Assembly (NCBI RefSeq): GCF_015182315.1
Contig: NZ_PRDL01000001.1
Coordinates: 1 to 64,000, forward strand
Direction: 5' to 3'
From: Cellvibrio polysaccharolyticus
GTDB taxonomy: Bacteria; Pseudomonadota; Gammaproteobacteria; Pseudomonadales; Cellvibrionaceae
Length of the DNA stretch: 64,000 nucleotides
Positions 6,909 through 15,668 of the stretch are shown piece after piece. Within the stretch, counting starts at the first letter, position 1. Each line of letters opens with the position of its first letter. Made by a program: the position numbers and the translations under genes. The notes beneath the pieces are model-generated. The model saw only the letters and a program-made list of their open reading frames with translations. It did not search any database and was not told the DNA's origin.

Positions 6909-9323
6909 CTAAAGTTTTTCAAACGCATCTGTCAGCAAACAATCAAAGCGGCGGGCATCGTATTCCTGCAAGCGGGCAATGTCGCTTTGCTGAATAATAT
7001 TTTTGCTGGCCGCATCCTGAAGTTGCTCGGCCAATGTGTCGCCCTGCAACTTGCCGGAGCGCTGCGCCTTAATAAAGGTATGCCACACCGGGCCCAATGC
7101 CAGCAACAATTGATAAGTACTTTCGACCCGACCGGCCGCATCTTCCGGATCCTGCGTAACGTAAACATATTGGCCAAGGTTTTGACGTACCGGATTGTCT
7201 TCCATGATCAGGTCGCCCACCTCACGGATCAGATGATCGGACGGCTTTTTCAAAATGCGACCAAACGGGAAGGTCAGGAAATGCAACACACAGGCAACCG
7301 GACGCACCGGGAAGTTGTGGTAAAAATCAATCAAGGCTTCCTGGGCTTTGAACAATGCCAAGTTCAGCGCGTACTCGGCATGCACGTCTTCAGCATGACT
7401 GCGAATGTGCGATGCGTGGTATTTCAAAATGGAACAGGCAATAAATAACTGGCTGAGCACATCACCCAAACGGGCAGACAACAACTCGCGGCGTTTGAGA
7501 TTGCCACCGAGAATCGCCAGTGCAAAATCCGAGGTTACCGCCAGCGATGCACTGAGCAAATTGATACGCTGATACCAGCGGGTGCTGAAACGATCGGCAT
7601 TGGAAGGCACAGCCCCACCCAAGCGTCCGCGCGTAAAGCCGGTAACAATGGTGCGCACCAGATTGCTGAAGACGTGCCCGAGGTGGCGAATAAATAATCC
7701 GTCAAAGCGCTGCACACCGGCTTCTTTATCCGGATTTTGCATCGCTTGCATTTCTTCAAACAAATAAGGATGGCAACGGATAGCGCCCTGACCAAAAATC
7801 ATCAGCGAGCGGGTGAGAATGTTGGCGCCTTCTACGGTGATCGCCACCGGAATACTCTGATAGGGAAACGCCAGGAAATTGCGCGGCCCCATTTGAATAG
7901 CGCGACCACCAACAATATCCATGCTGTGATTGACCAGGCGGCGCATGATTTCGGTAGCGTGATATTTCGCCATCGCGGTCATCACCGACGGCGCACCGGT
8001 TTCCAGACCCCGGGTGACCAGATGACGCATCGCCTCCAGGGTATAAGCACCACCGGCAATCTCGGCCGTGGCATCCTGTACACCTTCAAATTTGCCGATT
8101 TCCATATTGAATTGACGGCGGATACGCGAGTAAGCGCCGACCAGACGGTAACTGACTTCGCCGCTGGCCGTTGCCAGCGCCGGCAGGGAAATACCACGCC
8201 CGGCGCCGAGGCATTCAATCAGCATCCGCCAGCCTTTACCGGCCATGGCGGTGCCACCAATAATCCAATCTACCGGAATAAACACATCGGTACCCATTAC
8301 CGGCCCGTTCATAAAGGGCGAACCGGGGTTGTGACGCTTACCGATTTCCACACCGGGGTGATTTGCCGGCAACAACGCACAGGTAATGCCGTATTCCACT
8401 TTGTCGGGGTTGCCTAACAAACCGTCCGGATCCTGCAATTTGAACGCCAGACCGACCACCGTCGCCACCGGCGCGAGGGTAATCCAGCGCTTGTTAAAGG
8501 TGAGGCGCAAACCCAGCACCTGTTTGCCTTCATGCAAACCGTGGCAAACGATACCGACATCCGGGATGGCCCCGGCATCGGAACCGGCTTCCGGGCCAGT
8601 GAGACCAAAACAGGGAATCTCGGTGCCTTTCGCAAGACCAGGCAACCAGCGTTGCTTCTGTTCTTCGGTACCGTATTTCATCAGCAGTTCGCCAGGCCCC
8701 AATGAGTTGGGCACCATGGCCGTAACGGCGGCAGTAATGGAGCGGCTGGCGATCTTGCTCATCACCCGGCTCTGGGCGTAGGGGCTGAAATCGTGGCCGC
8801 CAAATTCTTTGGGGATGATCAAACCAAAGAAGCCTTTGTCTTTCAGGTATTGCCAGGCTTCGGGTGACAAGTCCTTGCTGTTATGAATTTCCCATTCATC
8901 CAGCAAGGCACAAAATTCGCTCACTTCATTATCAATAAAGGATTGTTCGGCCTCGGTAAGGCGCGGCAAACCGATGCGCGCAAATTCATCCCAATCGGGA
9001 CGACCACTGAACAGGTCTTTCTCCCACCAGGTAGTGCCCGCTTCAATCGCTTCCCGCTCGGTTACGCTCATGCTCGGCATGGTTTTAGCCAACAAGCCAA
9101 ATACCGGACGGGATAAGAAAGGCACACGTAAGGAGGGGACGTTTAATACCAGCAGAATTGCCGCGAGAGGAATCACTAACCAAAGCGATAGCAGGCAGGG
9201 AGAAAAGAGGCCAAGAATCAACCAGCTGATCGCCAGAATCGCCGACGCTGCAGGCAGAGGAACCTGCCGATAAATCAGCACGCCAATCAATACAATGATT
9301 AACACCACAGACAGCAATAACAT
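6909..9323 (-). CDS. fadE: Acyl-CoA dehydrogenase, FadE type
   Basis: FadE catalyses the first step of fatty-acid beta-oxidation, FAD-dependent desaturation of acyl-CoA. The 804-residue product is close to E. coli FadE (814). Two hydrophobic N-terminal segments (about 1-65) are typical of this membrane-associated long form. The acyl-CoA dehydrogenase core includes CFGLTGPEAGSDAG, and the C-terminal third is the DUF1974 extension. I chose the ATG at 9323 because GAGGGAG lies just before it; an in-frame start at 9389 adds only unrelated residues. It is a single gene with its promoter in the 355-base gap before the globin gene. Confidence 0.93.
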   Translation of the reverse strand: MLLLSVVLIIVLIGVLIYRQVPLPAASAILAISWLILGLFSPCLLSLWLVIPLAAILLVLNVPSLRVPFLSRPVFGLLAKTMPSMSVTEREAIEAGTTWWEKDLFSGRPDWDEFARIGLPRLTEAEQSFIDNEVSEFCALLDEWEIHNSKDLSPEAWQYLKDKGFFGLIIPKEFGGHDFSPYAQSRVMSKIASRSITAAVTAMVPNSLGPGELLMKYGTEEQKQRWLPGLAKGTEIPCFGLTGPEAGSDAGAIPDVGIVCHGLHEGKQVLGLRLTFNKRWITLAPVATVVGLAFKLQDPDGLLGNPDKVEYGITCALLPANHPGVEIGKRHNPGSPFMNGPVMGTDVFIPVDWIIGGTAMAGKGWRMLIECLGAGRGISLPALATASGEVSYRLVGAYSRIRRQFNMEIGKFEGVQDATAEIAGGAYTLEAMRHLVTRGLETGAPSVMTAMAKYHATEIMRRLVNHSMDIVGGRAIQMGPRNFLAFPYQSIPVAITVEGANILTRSLMIFGQGAIRCHPYLFEEMQAMQNPDKEAGVQRFDGLFIRHLGHVFSNLVRTIVTGFTRGRLGGAVPSNADRFSTRWYQRINLLSASLAVTSDFALAILGGNLKRRELLSARLGDVLSQLFIACSILKYHASHIRSHAEDVHAEYALNLALFKAQEALIDFYHNFPVRPVACVLHFLTFPFGRILKKPSDHLIREVGDLIMEDNPVRQNLGQYVYVTQDPEDAAGRVESTYQLLLALGPVWHTFIKAQRSGKLQGDTLAEQLQDAASKNIIQQSDIARLQEYDARRFDCLLTDAFEKL

Positions 9324-9678
9324 AAAAACTCCCTCATTTGCGGAATGATCAAAACCGACAGGGTTACACGGAAAAATCACGCAGGTCATTCAACCAGATG
9401 CCATTTTTCTTATCTTACTCCCTTTAACCGGAGTTACCCTAACCATAGCCTGGCAGACAGTGGAACAACATTATTTTGTCGCACCCGGCGGCATGAACGG
9501 TGAACCTGTTCTATTGAGAAATTCACTTTTACCGGGCAAATATGCCAAGGTTTTGAGTATTACGACAATTTAATTATAAAAAAATCGGTGTGTTAGAACT
9601 GCCTCTGGTTTTTCCTGTACAAGGCTTTATCCTTGCGCCAGATAAACAATGCCGTTTTGCTGATGAAAGGCGCGTGGG
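9324..9678. other. Divergent spacer fadE/globin
   Basis: The 355 bases between the fadE and globin starts hold no credible gene. They must contain both promoters. I could not pick out a convincing FadR or PsrA operator. The middle (about 9565-9590) is AT-rich. Confidence 0.5.
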
Positions 9679-10071
9679 ATGGGTGTTACCGATACAGTGA
9701 TGCAAAGCTATGGCCGCTGCTGCGCCAAAGCTGATTTTTTCGATGATTTTTATCAACACTTTCTCGCCAGTTCGCCGAAAGTGCGCGAGAAATTCGTTAA
9801 CACCGATATGGTTGGCCAAAAGCGCCTGCTGCGCCAGGGCATTCTCAACCTGGTGATGTACGCCCGCGGCATGCCGGACACCAAACTGAAAGCGCTGGGG
9901 CAAACCCACAATCGTCATGGCTTCGATATTGGCCCGGAGCTCTATGACATCTGGCTGCATTCCTTATTGAGCACCATCAAAAAACACGATCAGCAATATT
10001 CACCGGAAATCGCCGACGCCTGGAAGGACGTGTTGATTAAAGGTATCAATGTGATTAAAGCGCATTACTGA
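9679..10071 (+). CDS. Single-domain bacterial globin
   Basis: The 130-residue protein is a lone globin fold. KALGQTHNRHGFDI places the likely proximal haem ligand at His77 (the LGxxHxxxG/F pattern). The N-terminal FFDDFYQHFLASSPKVREKF block is typical of the B-C helices of bacterial haemoglobin-like and sensor globins. No reductase or signalling domain is attached, so it is neither a flavohaemoglobin nor a complete globin-coupled sensor. An AAAGG lies 8 bases before the ATG. Oxygen or NO binding is inferred from the family. The gene is divergent from fadE. Confidence 0.88.
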   Translation: MGVTDTVMQSYGRCCAKADFFDDFYQHFLASSPKVREKFVNTDMVGQKRLLRQGILNLVMYARGMPDTKLKALGQTHNRHGFDIGPELYDIWLHSLLSTIKKHDQQYSPEIADAWKDVLIKGINVIKAHY

Positions 10072-10286
10072 TCGCACCGGTTTTCATGCAACGGCTGTTG
10101 ATCACGGTTACACCTGAAGCCACTCGCGTACAATCGCTGCGCGAGTGACGTTTATTCGAGGCTCTGTGACCGGAGCCAGGGAAATACATCGCTGTATAAA
10201 GGAAACACCCACTGGCGCCGGAACTCTCTGGCAAAAGATCGATCCATCACATCTTGCAGCAACACCCACGGCATTCGGAGAGACCC

Positions 10287-11288
10287 ATGACATCACTCAC
10301 ATCCACCGCCATTTCCCTGCTTGATCTTGCCCATGTACGCGACACCGGCAGTTATCGCGAAGCCTACGAGCGCTCGGTCGAAACCGCGCAGTGTGCCGAC
10401 CGGCTCGGCTTCACCCGCTTCTGGTTGGCGGAACACCACAATATGGATGGTATCGGCAGTTCGGCTACGACGGTGCTGATCGGGCATATCGCCGGTGCCA
10501 CCTCCCGCATACGGGTCGGTTCCGGCGGCATTATGTTGCCCAACCATTCGCCGCTGGTAGTCGCCGAACAATTTGGCACGCTGGCAACCTTGTACCCCGA
10601 CCGCATTGATCTCGGCCTTGGCCGTGCGCCCGGCTCCGACCAGGCCACCATGCGTGCGCTGCGCCGCGACATCCAGAGTAACGGGGAAAACTTTCCGGAG
10701 CAGTTGGCAGAACTGCAGTTCTACCTAGGCGAACCACAACCCGGGCAAAAGGTGCATGCGGTTCCCGGCGTCGGCACCCACGTGCCCATCTGGTTACTGG
10801 GTTCCAGTTTATTCAGTGCGCGGCTCGCCGCCCAACGCGGCCTGCCTTATGCTTTTGCGTCACATTTTGCGCCGCGACTGCTCATGGAAGCCTTGCAGAT
10901 TTACCGCAACAACTTTCAGCCGTCGGCGGTACTGGAAAAACCTTATGCCGCGATTGGTGTGCCGCTGGTCGCCGCGCCCACCGACGAAGAGGCGGATTTT
11001 TTGTTCACGACGGTGCAACAAGGCATCCTGTCATTGATTCGCGGCCAGTCTCTGCGGCAAAAACCGCCCGTGGAAACTATGAATGGCCGTTGGACACTGG
11101 AAGAAAAACACCATATTGATGATTTCCTCGACATCGCGGTGGTCGGCAGCAAGGCTACGGTGACAGAGAAGCTGCAACGCTTGCAGCAGGAAACCGGAGC
11201 AGATGAGTTTATTTTTACCAACAATATTTATGATCATCGCCACCACTTGCGATCCCTGGAAATTGTGGCTGAGATCTTTAAAGCCTGA
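10287..11288 (+). CDS. Luciferase-like flavin-dependent oxidoreductase
   Basis: The 333-residue product belongs to the LLM-class flavin oxidoreductases (YhbW-like). Markers are RFWLAEHHNMDGIGSSAT (about 42-59), the SGGIMLPNHSPLVVAEQFGTLATLYPDRIDLGLGRAPG segment (about 80-117), and the C-terminal VGSKATVTEKLQRL. Such proteins use reduced FMN in a TIM barrel; the substrate is unknown. The start at 10287 has CGGAGAGA just upstream; an in-frame ATG at 10254 lacks a site. The 215 bases before it contain an 8-bp inverted repeat (CACTCGCG 10121-10128 / CGCGAGTG 10140-10147), a possible operator. Confidence 0.92.
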   Translation: MTSLTSTAISLLDLAHVRDTGSYREAYERSVETAQCADRLGFTRFWLAEHHNMDGIGSSATTVLIGHIAGATSRIRVGSGGIMLPNHSPLVVAEQFGTLATLYPDRIDLGLGRAPGSDQATMRALRRDIQSNGENFPEQLAELQFYLGEPQPGQKVHAVPGVGTHVPIWLLGSSLFSARLAAQRGLPYAFASHFAPRLLMEALQIYRNNFQPSAVLEKPYAAIGVPLVAAPTDEEADFLFTTVQQGILSLIRGQSLRQKPPVETMNGRWTLEEKHHIDDFLDIAVVGSKATVTEKLQRLQQETGADEFIFTNNIYDHRHHLRSLEIVAEIFKA

Positions 11289-11397
11289 TGCGTCCACCCG
11301 TATGATGGCGATCGGTCACGCTTGTTTTATCCATCCATGACATGTGCGTTCGACATTGCCGAACAGCTACAACAATAAATAAAAGAGGACGCTCATC

Positions 11398-12774
11398 ATG
11401 AATGAGGTTACCACTACCCTCGGCGCCGGAGCGCTGCTGTCCATCGCAGCGGGCGCCGTTCTGCTACTGCTGTTGATGATTATCCGTTTCCGCCTGCATG
11501 CGTTTCTGGCACTGGTGCTGGTGAGTATTTTCACCGCCCTGGCGACCCAAATCCCCTTCAACCAGGTGGTGCCAACCTTATTGGGCGGCTTCGGCAGCAC
11601 CCTGGCAGCGGTGGCTTTGCTGGTCGGTCTCGGCGCGATGATTGGCCGATTGCTGGAAATCACCGGCGGTGCCCAGGTACTTGCCGACACCCTGATCAAC
11701 AAGTTCGGCGAACACCGGGCGCCGCTCGCGCTGGGGCTCGCGTCCCTGCTTTTCGGCTTCCCGATTTTCTTCGATGCCGGGCTGATCGTGATGCTGCCGA
11801 TCATCTTCAGCGTGGCCAAACGGTTTGGCGGATCAACGCTGACCTACGCCCTGCCCGCCGCTGCCGCCTTCGCCGCGATGCATGCGCTGGTGCCACCGCA
11901 CCCCGGCCCGGTAGCCGCGGCCGATCTGCTGGGCGCGAATATCGGTTTGCTGGTTTTCACCGGTATTTTGATTGCGCTCCCCACCTGGTACTTCGGGGGG
12001 TATCTGTTCGGATTGTGGGCCGGTAAACGCTTCCATCTCAATCTGCCCGCCAGTTTCCTGACCGACGTTGAGCGCGACACCAGCGTGGCGCCACCGCCAT
12101 TTTCGCTGGTAATGACAATTCTACTGATGCCACTGGTGCTGATCTTTCTCGACACCGGGCTCAATACCCTGAGCGTAATGGGCGTGGTCGATGGCAACAG
12201 CAACTGGGTGCAGCTGTTGCGGATGATCGGCAAAACGCCGGTGGCACTGTTGATCACCGTGCTCTTTGCACTGATCGCCTTCAGTGGCCGACACAGCCGC
12301 AAACACCTTGAAAAAGTCTGTGAAGATGCCCTCGGGCCCATCTGCTCCATTATTCTGGTCACCGGCGCAGGCGGCATGTTCGGGGGCGTTTTGCGGGCCA
12401 GCGGCATTGGCGATGCACTGGCGGATACCCTCTCGGATACCGGCATGCCGGTCATACTTGCCGCCTTCGTGATTTCTGCAGCGCTGCGCGTGGCGCAGGG
12501 CTCGGCGACAGTGGCACTGACCACCACTGCGGCACTGGTCGCGCCCATGGTGGCGGCAACCACCGGGCTGAGTGAGTTTGACCTGTGCTTTATTGTGATC
12601 GCCATTGCCGGCGGCGCTACGGTGCTGTCGCACGTCAATGACTCGGGTTTCTGGCTGGTCAGCCGCTTTCTTGAAATGGACGAAAAAACCACGCTTAAAA
12701 CCTGGACGGTGATGGAAACCTTGCTCGGCAGCATCGCCTTCCTGCTGGCCTTTATCGGCAGCCTCCTGCTCTGA
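11398..12774 (+). CDS. GntP-family gluconate:H+ symporter
   Basis: This 458-residue integral membrane protein has about 12 hydrophobic segments. Family motifs include FGFPIFFDAGLIVMLPI (about 118-134), the HALVPPHPGPVAAA loop (about 161-174), and GSATVALTTTAALVAP near the C-terminus. GntP members import gluconate or related sugar acids with protons; the exact substrate cannot be read from sequence. AGAGGA precedes the ATG. No gluconate kinase or GntR regulator is adjacent, so this is a lone transporter. A weak hairpin follows the stop codon. Confidence 0.92.
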   Translation: MNEVTTTLGAGALLSIAAGAVLLLLLMIIRFRLHAFLALVLVSIFTALATQIPFNQVVPTLLGGFGSTLAAVALLVGLGAMIGRLLEITGGAQVLADTLINKFGEHRAPLALGLASLLFGFPIFFDAGLIVMLPIIFSVAKRFGGSTLTYALPAAAAFAAMHALVPPHPGPVAAADLLGANIGLLVFTGILIALPTWYFGGYLFGLWAGKRFHLNLPASFLTDVERDTSVAPPPFSLVMTILLMPLVLIFLDTGLNTLSVMGVVDGNSNWVQLLRMIGKTPVALLITVLFALIAFSGRHSRKHLEKVCEDALGPICSIILVTGAGGMFGGVLRASGIGDALADTLSDTGMPVILAAFVISAALRVAQGSATVALTTTAALVAPMVAATTGLSEFDLCFIVIAIAGGATVLSHVNDSGFWLVSRFLEMDEKTTLKTWTVMETLLGSIAFLLAFIGSLLL

Positions 12775-12791
12775 AAGCGGAGCGTCTCAAA

Positions 12792-12827
12792 GCTTCCCCG
12801 GCGGCGAAAAAGCTTCGCCAGGGAAGC
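12792..12827 (+). terminator. Weak hairpin after GntP gene
   Basis: GCTTCCCCGGCG (12792-12803) pairs with CGCCAGGGAAGC (12816-12827) with one mismatch, 17 bases after the stop. There is no clear T run after it, so termination is only possible. Confidence 0.4.
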
Positions 12828-12950
12828 GGTTGTCATCTGCCTGAACATCCTGCCTTTGGAAATTTCCCGCCGATTTCTGCAACCTGGCATCAGAAGTCGA
12901 TTGTGGTAAAAATTTGTACAAAAAAGCCCATCACCTCGAAAAAATTGTTA

Positions 12951-13001
12951 AAAATTTCGTCACAGAAAAATAATGACACGGGTCACATGAAAATTTCGTC
13001 A
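12951..13001. repeat. 12-base direct repeats around a TGAC palindrome
   Basis: AAAATTTCGTCA occurs exactly at 12951-12962 and 12990-13001. Between them lies TGACACGGGTCA (12974-12985), an inverted repeat TGAC-N4-GTCA. The arrangement suggests a protein-binding region upstream of the DUF4398/OmpA genes; which protein is unknown. Confidence 0.7.
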
Positions 13002-13401
13002 TGGATTTTTTCGATATTGACCCGAATTTAAAATAACTATCCTCCCTGCTTCAGTAACACGAACCAATAAAATCGAATTCTCCCGTCTGCTGAAAAAAAT
13101 AAGAAAAATAATGCGACATGCGATTTTTTTATTCATGAGAAAAAAAGCGTCACTTGCATCACAAAAGGAAAATACGACGACACCCTTCCTTGACACCTAT
13201 AACTTGCTGAACTATTTCTTACGTACCCGGTGCTATTAAAAATCTATTAATAACGCCGCTCACCAGTTCGATCATCTGTGACGGATTGGCGTATTCAAAA
13301 CCCTCATAAAGGTCCTTTCATTATTGTTGTTTTTCGCACCCGGTGCGATTTCAAGAGTAGCAATCATGCAACCATCAACTTATCTCGATAAGGAAATGAT
13401 T

Positions 13402-13827
13402 ATGCGTCAAGTATCCAATCAGCGACCAGGCGGCGCTCGCAGCACCCGGGCTTCTGTATTACTGGCAATCGGCACTTGTATGTTCCTCGGTGCCTGCGCG
13501 AGCACACCGCAACCACCTAACGACGCTATCCGTCAGGCAGAAGATGCCATCAACCGTGCAGAAGAAGCGCGCGTAGCAGATTACGCCTCGGTTAATTTGC
13601 GTAGCGCTCGTGAAAAACTGGTACAAGCGCGCGATCTGTCGCAAGCGGCTGTTTCCAACAAAGATGAAAAAGCAGCGCTTAAAGCTCGTCGTTTGGCAGA
13701 GCAATCCCGTAGCGATGCAGAACTGGCTACCATCAAAGCACAGGAAGCTCGTGCAAAATCCGTTAACGACGAAATTCAGCGCAATATCGATGCACTGGAT
13801 AGCGCATTGCAACGCACCGGAGGCTAA
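13402..13827 (+). CDS. DUF4398 lipoprotein
   Basis: The 141-residue product has a lipoprotein signal with lipobox LGAC (Cys32). The mature part is a helical, Ala/Arg/Glu-rich DUF4398 domain (PNDAIRQAEDAINRAEEA then ARDLSQAAV). I chose the ATG at 13402 because AAGGA ends 7 bases upstream; alternatives at 13366 and 13396 have poorer spacing. It is followed after 3 bases by a DUF4398-OmpA lipoprotein, so the pair is almost certainly one operon. Family knowledge: such pairs are envelope proteins thought to link outer membrane and peptidoglycan. The exact role is unknown. Confidence 0.85.
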   Translation: MRQVSNQRPGGARSTRASVLLAIGTCMFLGACASTPQPPNDAIRQAEDAINRAEEARVADYASVNLRSAREKLVQARDLSQAAVSNKDEKAALKARRLAEQSRSDAELATIKAQEARAKSVNDEIQRNIDALDSALQRTGG

Positions 13828-13830
13828 TAC

Positions 13831-14628
13831 ATGAAGACCTTATCTTCTTTTTCCCGTATCGCAAGCATTACTGTATTAAGCGTTGGCTTACTCGGTGTAA
13901 CAGCATGCGGAACCCAACAAGCTGCTAAAGATCCGGCAGTTGAACAGGCGCGTGCGTCGCTGACCAATTTGCAGTCTGACTCCAAACTCGCCACCCTGGC
14001 ACCTACCGCAATTCGCGATGCCGAAGAAGCGGTTCGCGCAGCAGAAGGCGCTGATCCGCGTAAAGAGCCGGAGCTTACTGCTCACCTCGCTTACCTGGCG
14101 CAAAACCGCGTAGAAATTGCCCGCGCTCAGGCAGCAACCCGTTTCGCGGAAGATCAGGTTAAACCCCTGTCTGATCAACGTGAACGCGTACTGTTAGAGT
14201 CACGCACCCGTGAAGCAGATCGTGCCAAAGCGCGCGCTTCTGCCCTGGAGCAGGAACTGGCTGACCTGAAACAAAAGCAAACTGATCGCGGCACCGTGTT
14301 CACCCTGAGCGATGTACTTTTCGCAACGGGCAAGGCCGATTTAAGAGCAGGTTCGAGAGCGAATATTGATCGTCTTGCACAACGCCTGAATCAGGAGCCG
14401 GAGCGTAAAATTATCATTGAGGGTCACACTGACACTACAGGTACTGTTGCCATCAACGAAGCGCTTTCACAACGCCGCGCCGATGCAGTAAGACAACAAC
14501 TGATTAGCGCCGGTGTTTCTTCTGATCGCATCAACGCATTCGGTAAAGGCCAGGATTACCCGGTAGCCAGTAACAACACCGCCGAAGGCCGTCAGCAAAA
14601 CCGTCGTGTTGAAGTTATTTTGCAGTAA
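13831..14628 (+). CDS. DUF4398-OmpA family lipoprotein
   Basis: The 265-residue product has lipobox VTAC (Cys26), an N-terminal helical DUF4398 segment (about 30-95), a coiled-coil stretch (about 105-150) and a C-terminal OmpA-like peptidoglycan-binding domain (about 155-265). The domain has the diagnostic GHTDTTG and SQRRADAVRQQLISAGV blocks and ends in NRRVEVIL. It should sit in the outer membrane by its lipid and hold peptidoglycan by the OmpA domain (family inference). It lies 3 bases after the related small lipoprotein and ends at a strong terminator shared with aqpZ. Confidence 0.92.
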   Translation: MKTLSSFSRIASITVLSVGLLGVTACGTQQAAKDPAVEQARASLTNLQSDSKLATLAPTAIRDAEEAVRAAEGADPRKEPELTAHLAYLAQNRVEIARAQAATRFAEDQVKPLSDQRERVLLESRTREADRAKARASALEQELADLKQKQTDRGTVFTLSDVLFATGKADLRAGSRANIDRLAQRLNQEPERKIIIEGHTDTTGTVAINEALSQRRADAVRQQLISAGVSSDRINAFGKGQDYPVASNNTAEGRQQNRRVEVILQ

Positions 14629-14663
14629 GACGTTATTTTTCAGTAAATAGTTTTTTGAACCAG

Positions 14664-14734
14664 AAACCCCTTGATGGGTTGAGCGGCGCCTTAAGTTATT
14701 CGACTTGGGGAACAGCTCAACCCTCAAGGGGTTT
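14664..14734. terminator. Bidirectional terminator, OmpA gene / aqpZ
   Basis: AACCCCTTGATGGGTTGAG pairs with CTCAACCCTCAAGGGGTT (arms about 14665-14683 and 14716-14733) with one bulge. TTTATTTT follows on the plus strand. The structure lies between the convergent OmpA-lipoprotein and aqpZ genes. Confidence 0.75.
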
Positions 14735-14752
14735 ATTTTAACCAGCCACAAT

Positions 14753-15448
14753 TTATGCCGATTTCTTTTCACAACTGATCATGCGATAAACCAGCGCACC
14801 CAGCACCGCACCAATAACAGGTGCAACCCAGAACAACCACAATTGCGCGGTGGCCCAATCCCCAACAAATACCGCCACACCGGTGCTGCGCGCAGGATTT
14901 ACAGAAGTATTGGTTACCGGAATACTAATAAGGTGAATCAGCGTTAACGCCAGACCAATAGCGATGGGAGCAAAACCGGCAGGCGCACGCTTATCCGTTG
15001 CCCCCAGAATGACCACCAGAAAAAACAGCGTCAATACAATTTCTGCCACCAGTGCAGCGGTCAGTGAATAACCGCCCGGGGAATGCTCGCCATAACCGTT
15101 GGATGCAAACCCCGCGCTGACATCAAACCCGGCTTTGCCGGTTGCAATCAGGTACAAAACCGCACCTGCGAAAATACCGCCAACCACCTGAGCAAGAATG
15201 TAGGGCAAAAGCTGCGCCGCAGGAAAACGGCCGCCAGCCCACAAACCAATGGATACCGCAGGATTTAAATGGCAGCCTGAAATATGACCAATGGCATAGG
15301 CCATGGTAAGTACCGTTAAACCGAAGGCCAGAGAAACGCCGACAAAACCAATACCCAGTTCGGGAAAGCCCGCGGCCAGCACAGCACTGCCACAGCCCCC
15401 GAATACCAGCCAGAAAGTACCGATTAATTCTGCAATATATTTGTTCAT
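14753..15448 (-). CDS. aqpZ: Aquaporin Z
   Basis: The 231-residue product equals E. coli AqpZ in length and is highly similar throughout. It is a six-helix water channel of the inner membrane. Both NPA boxes are present: Asn62-Pro63-Ala64 in GCHLNPAVS and Asn183-Pro184-Ala185 in TSVNPARSTG. Arg186 next to the second box and His171 of the selectivity filter are in place, supporting water rather than glycerol transport. I chose the ATG at 15448, with GAAGGA ahead of it, over an upstream in-frame start at 15502. Single gene. Confidence 0.96.
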   Translation of the reverse strand: MNKYIAELIGTFWLVFGGCGSAVLAAGFPELGIGFVGVSLAFGLTVLTMAYAIGHISGCHLNPAVSIGLWAGGRFPAAQLLPYILAQVVGGIFAGAVLYLIATGKAGFDVSAGFASNGYGEHSPGGYSLTAALVAEIVLTLFFLVVILGATDKRAPAGFAPIAIGLALTLIHLISIPVTNTSVNPARSTGVAVFVGDWATAQLWLFWVAPVIGAVLGALVYRMISCEKKSA

Positions 15449-15668
15449 TATTATTTCCTTCAGTGATTGAACAGTTTTTTTTGAAAAAAAGAACCAACTC
15501 AAACACGACCACTTATAGGCTGATTTTTAAAATAGTAAATAACAATGTTAATTTGGTTATAGATTGGCACTAATTTCAGCCAGGCAGGCTGGGAGGGTCA
15601 ATAAAGAGCAGTAAAAACGGAAAAGCAGAGCGGTATTCCGGTATAACACATCCCTGTGCGCCCGAACT

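Larger units (their letters stand above)
12775..13401. other. Long AT-rich leader of the DUF4398 pair
   Basis: These 627 bases hold no convincing gene; the only open frame (minus strand, 65 codons) is lysine/phenylalanine-rich low-complexity. The region carries a 12-base direct repeat (12951 and 12990) flanking TGACACGGGTCA, and a palindrome TCGCACCcGGTGCGA at 13335-13349. It probably contains the promoter and operators of the lipoprotein operon. Confidence 0.5.
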
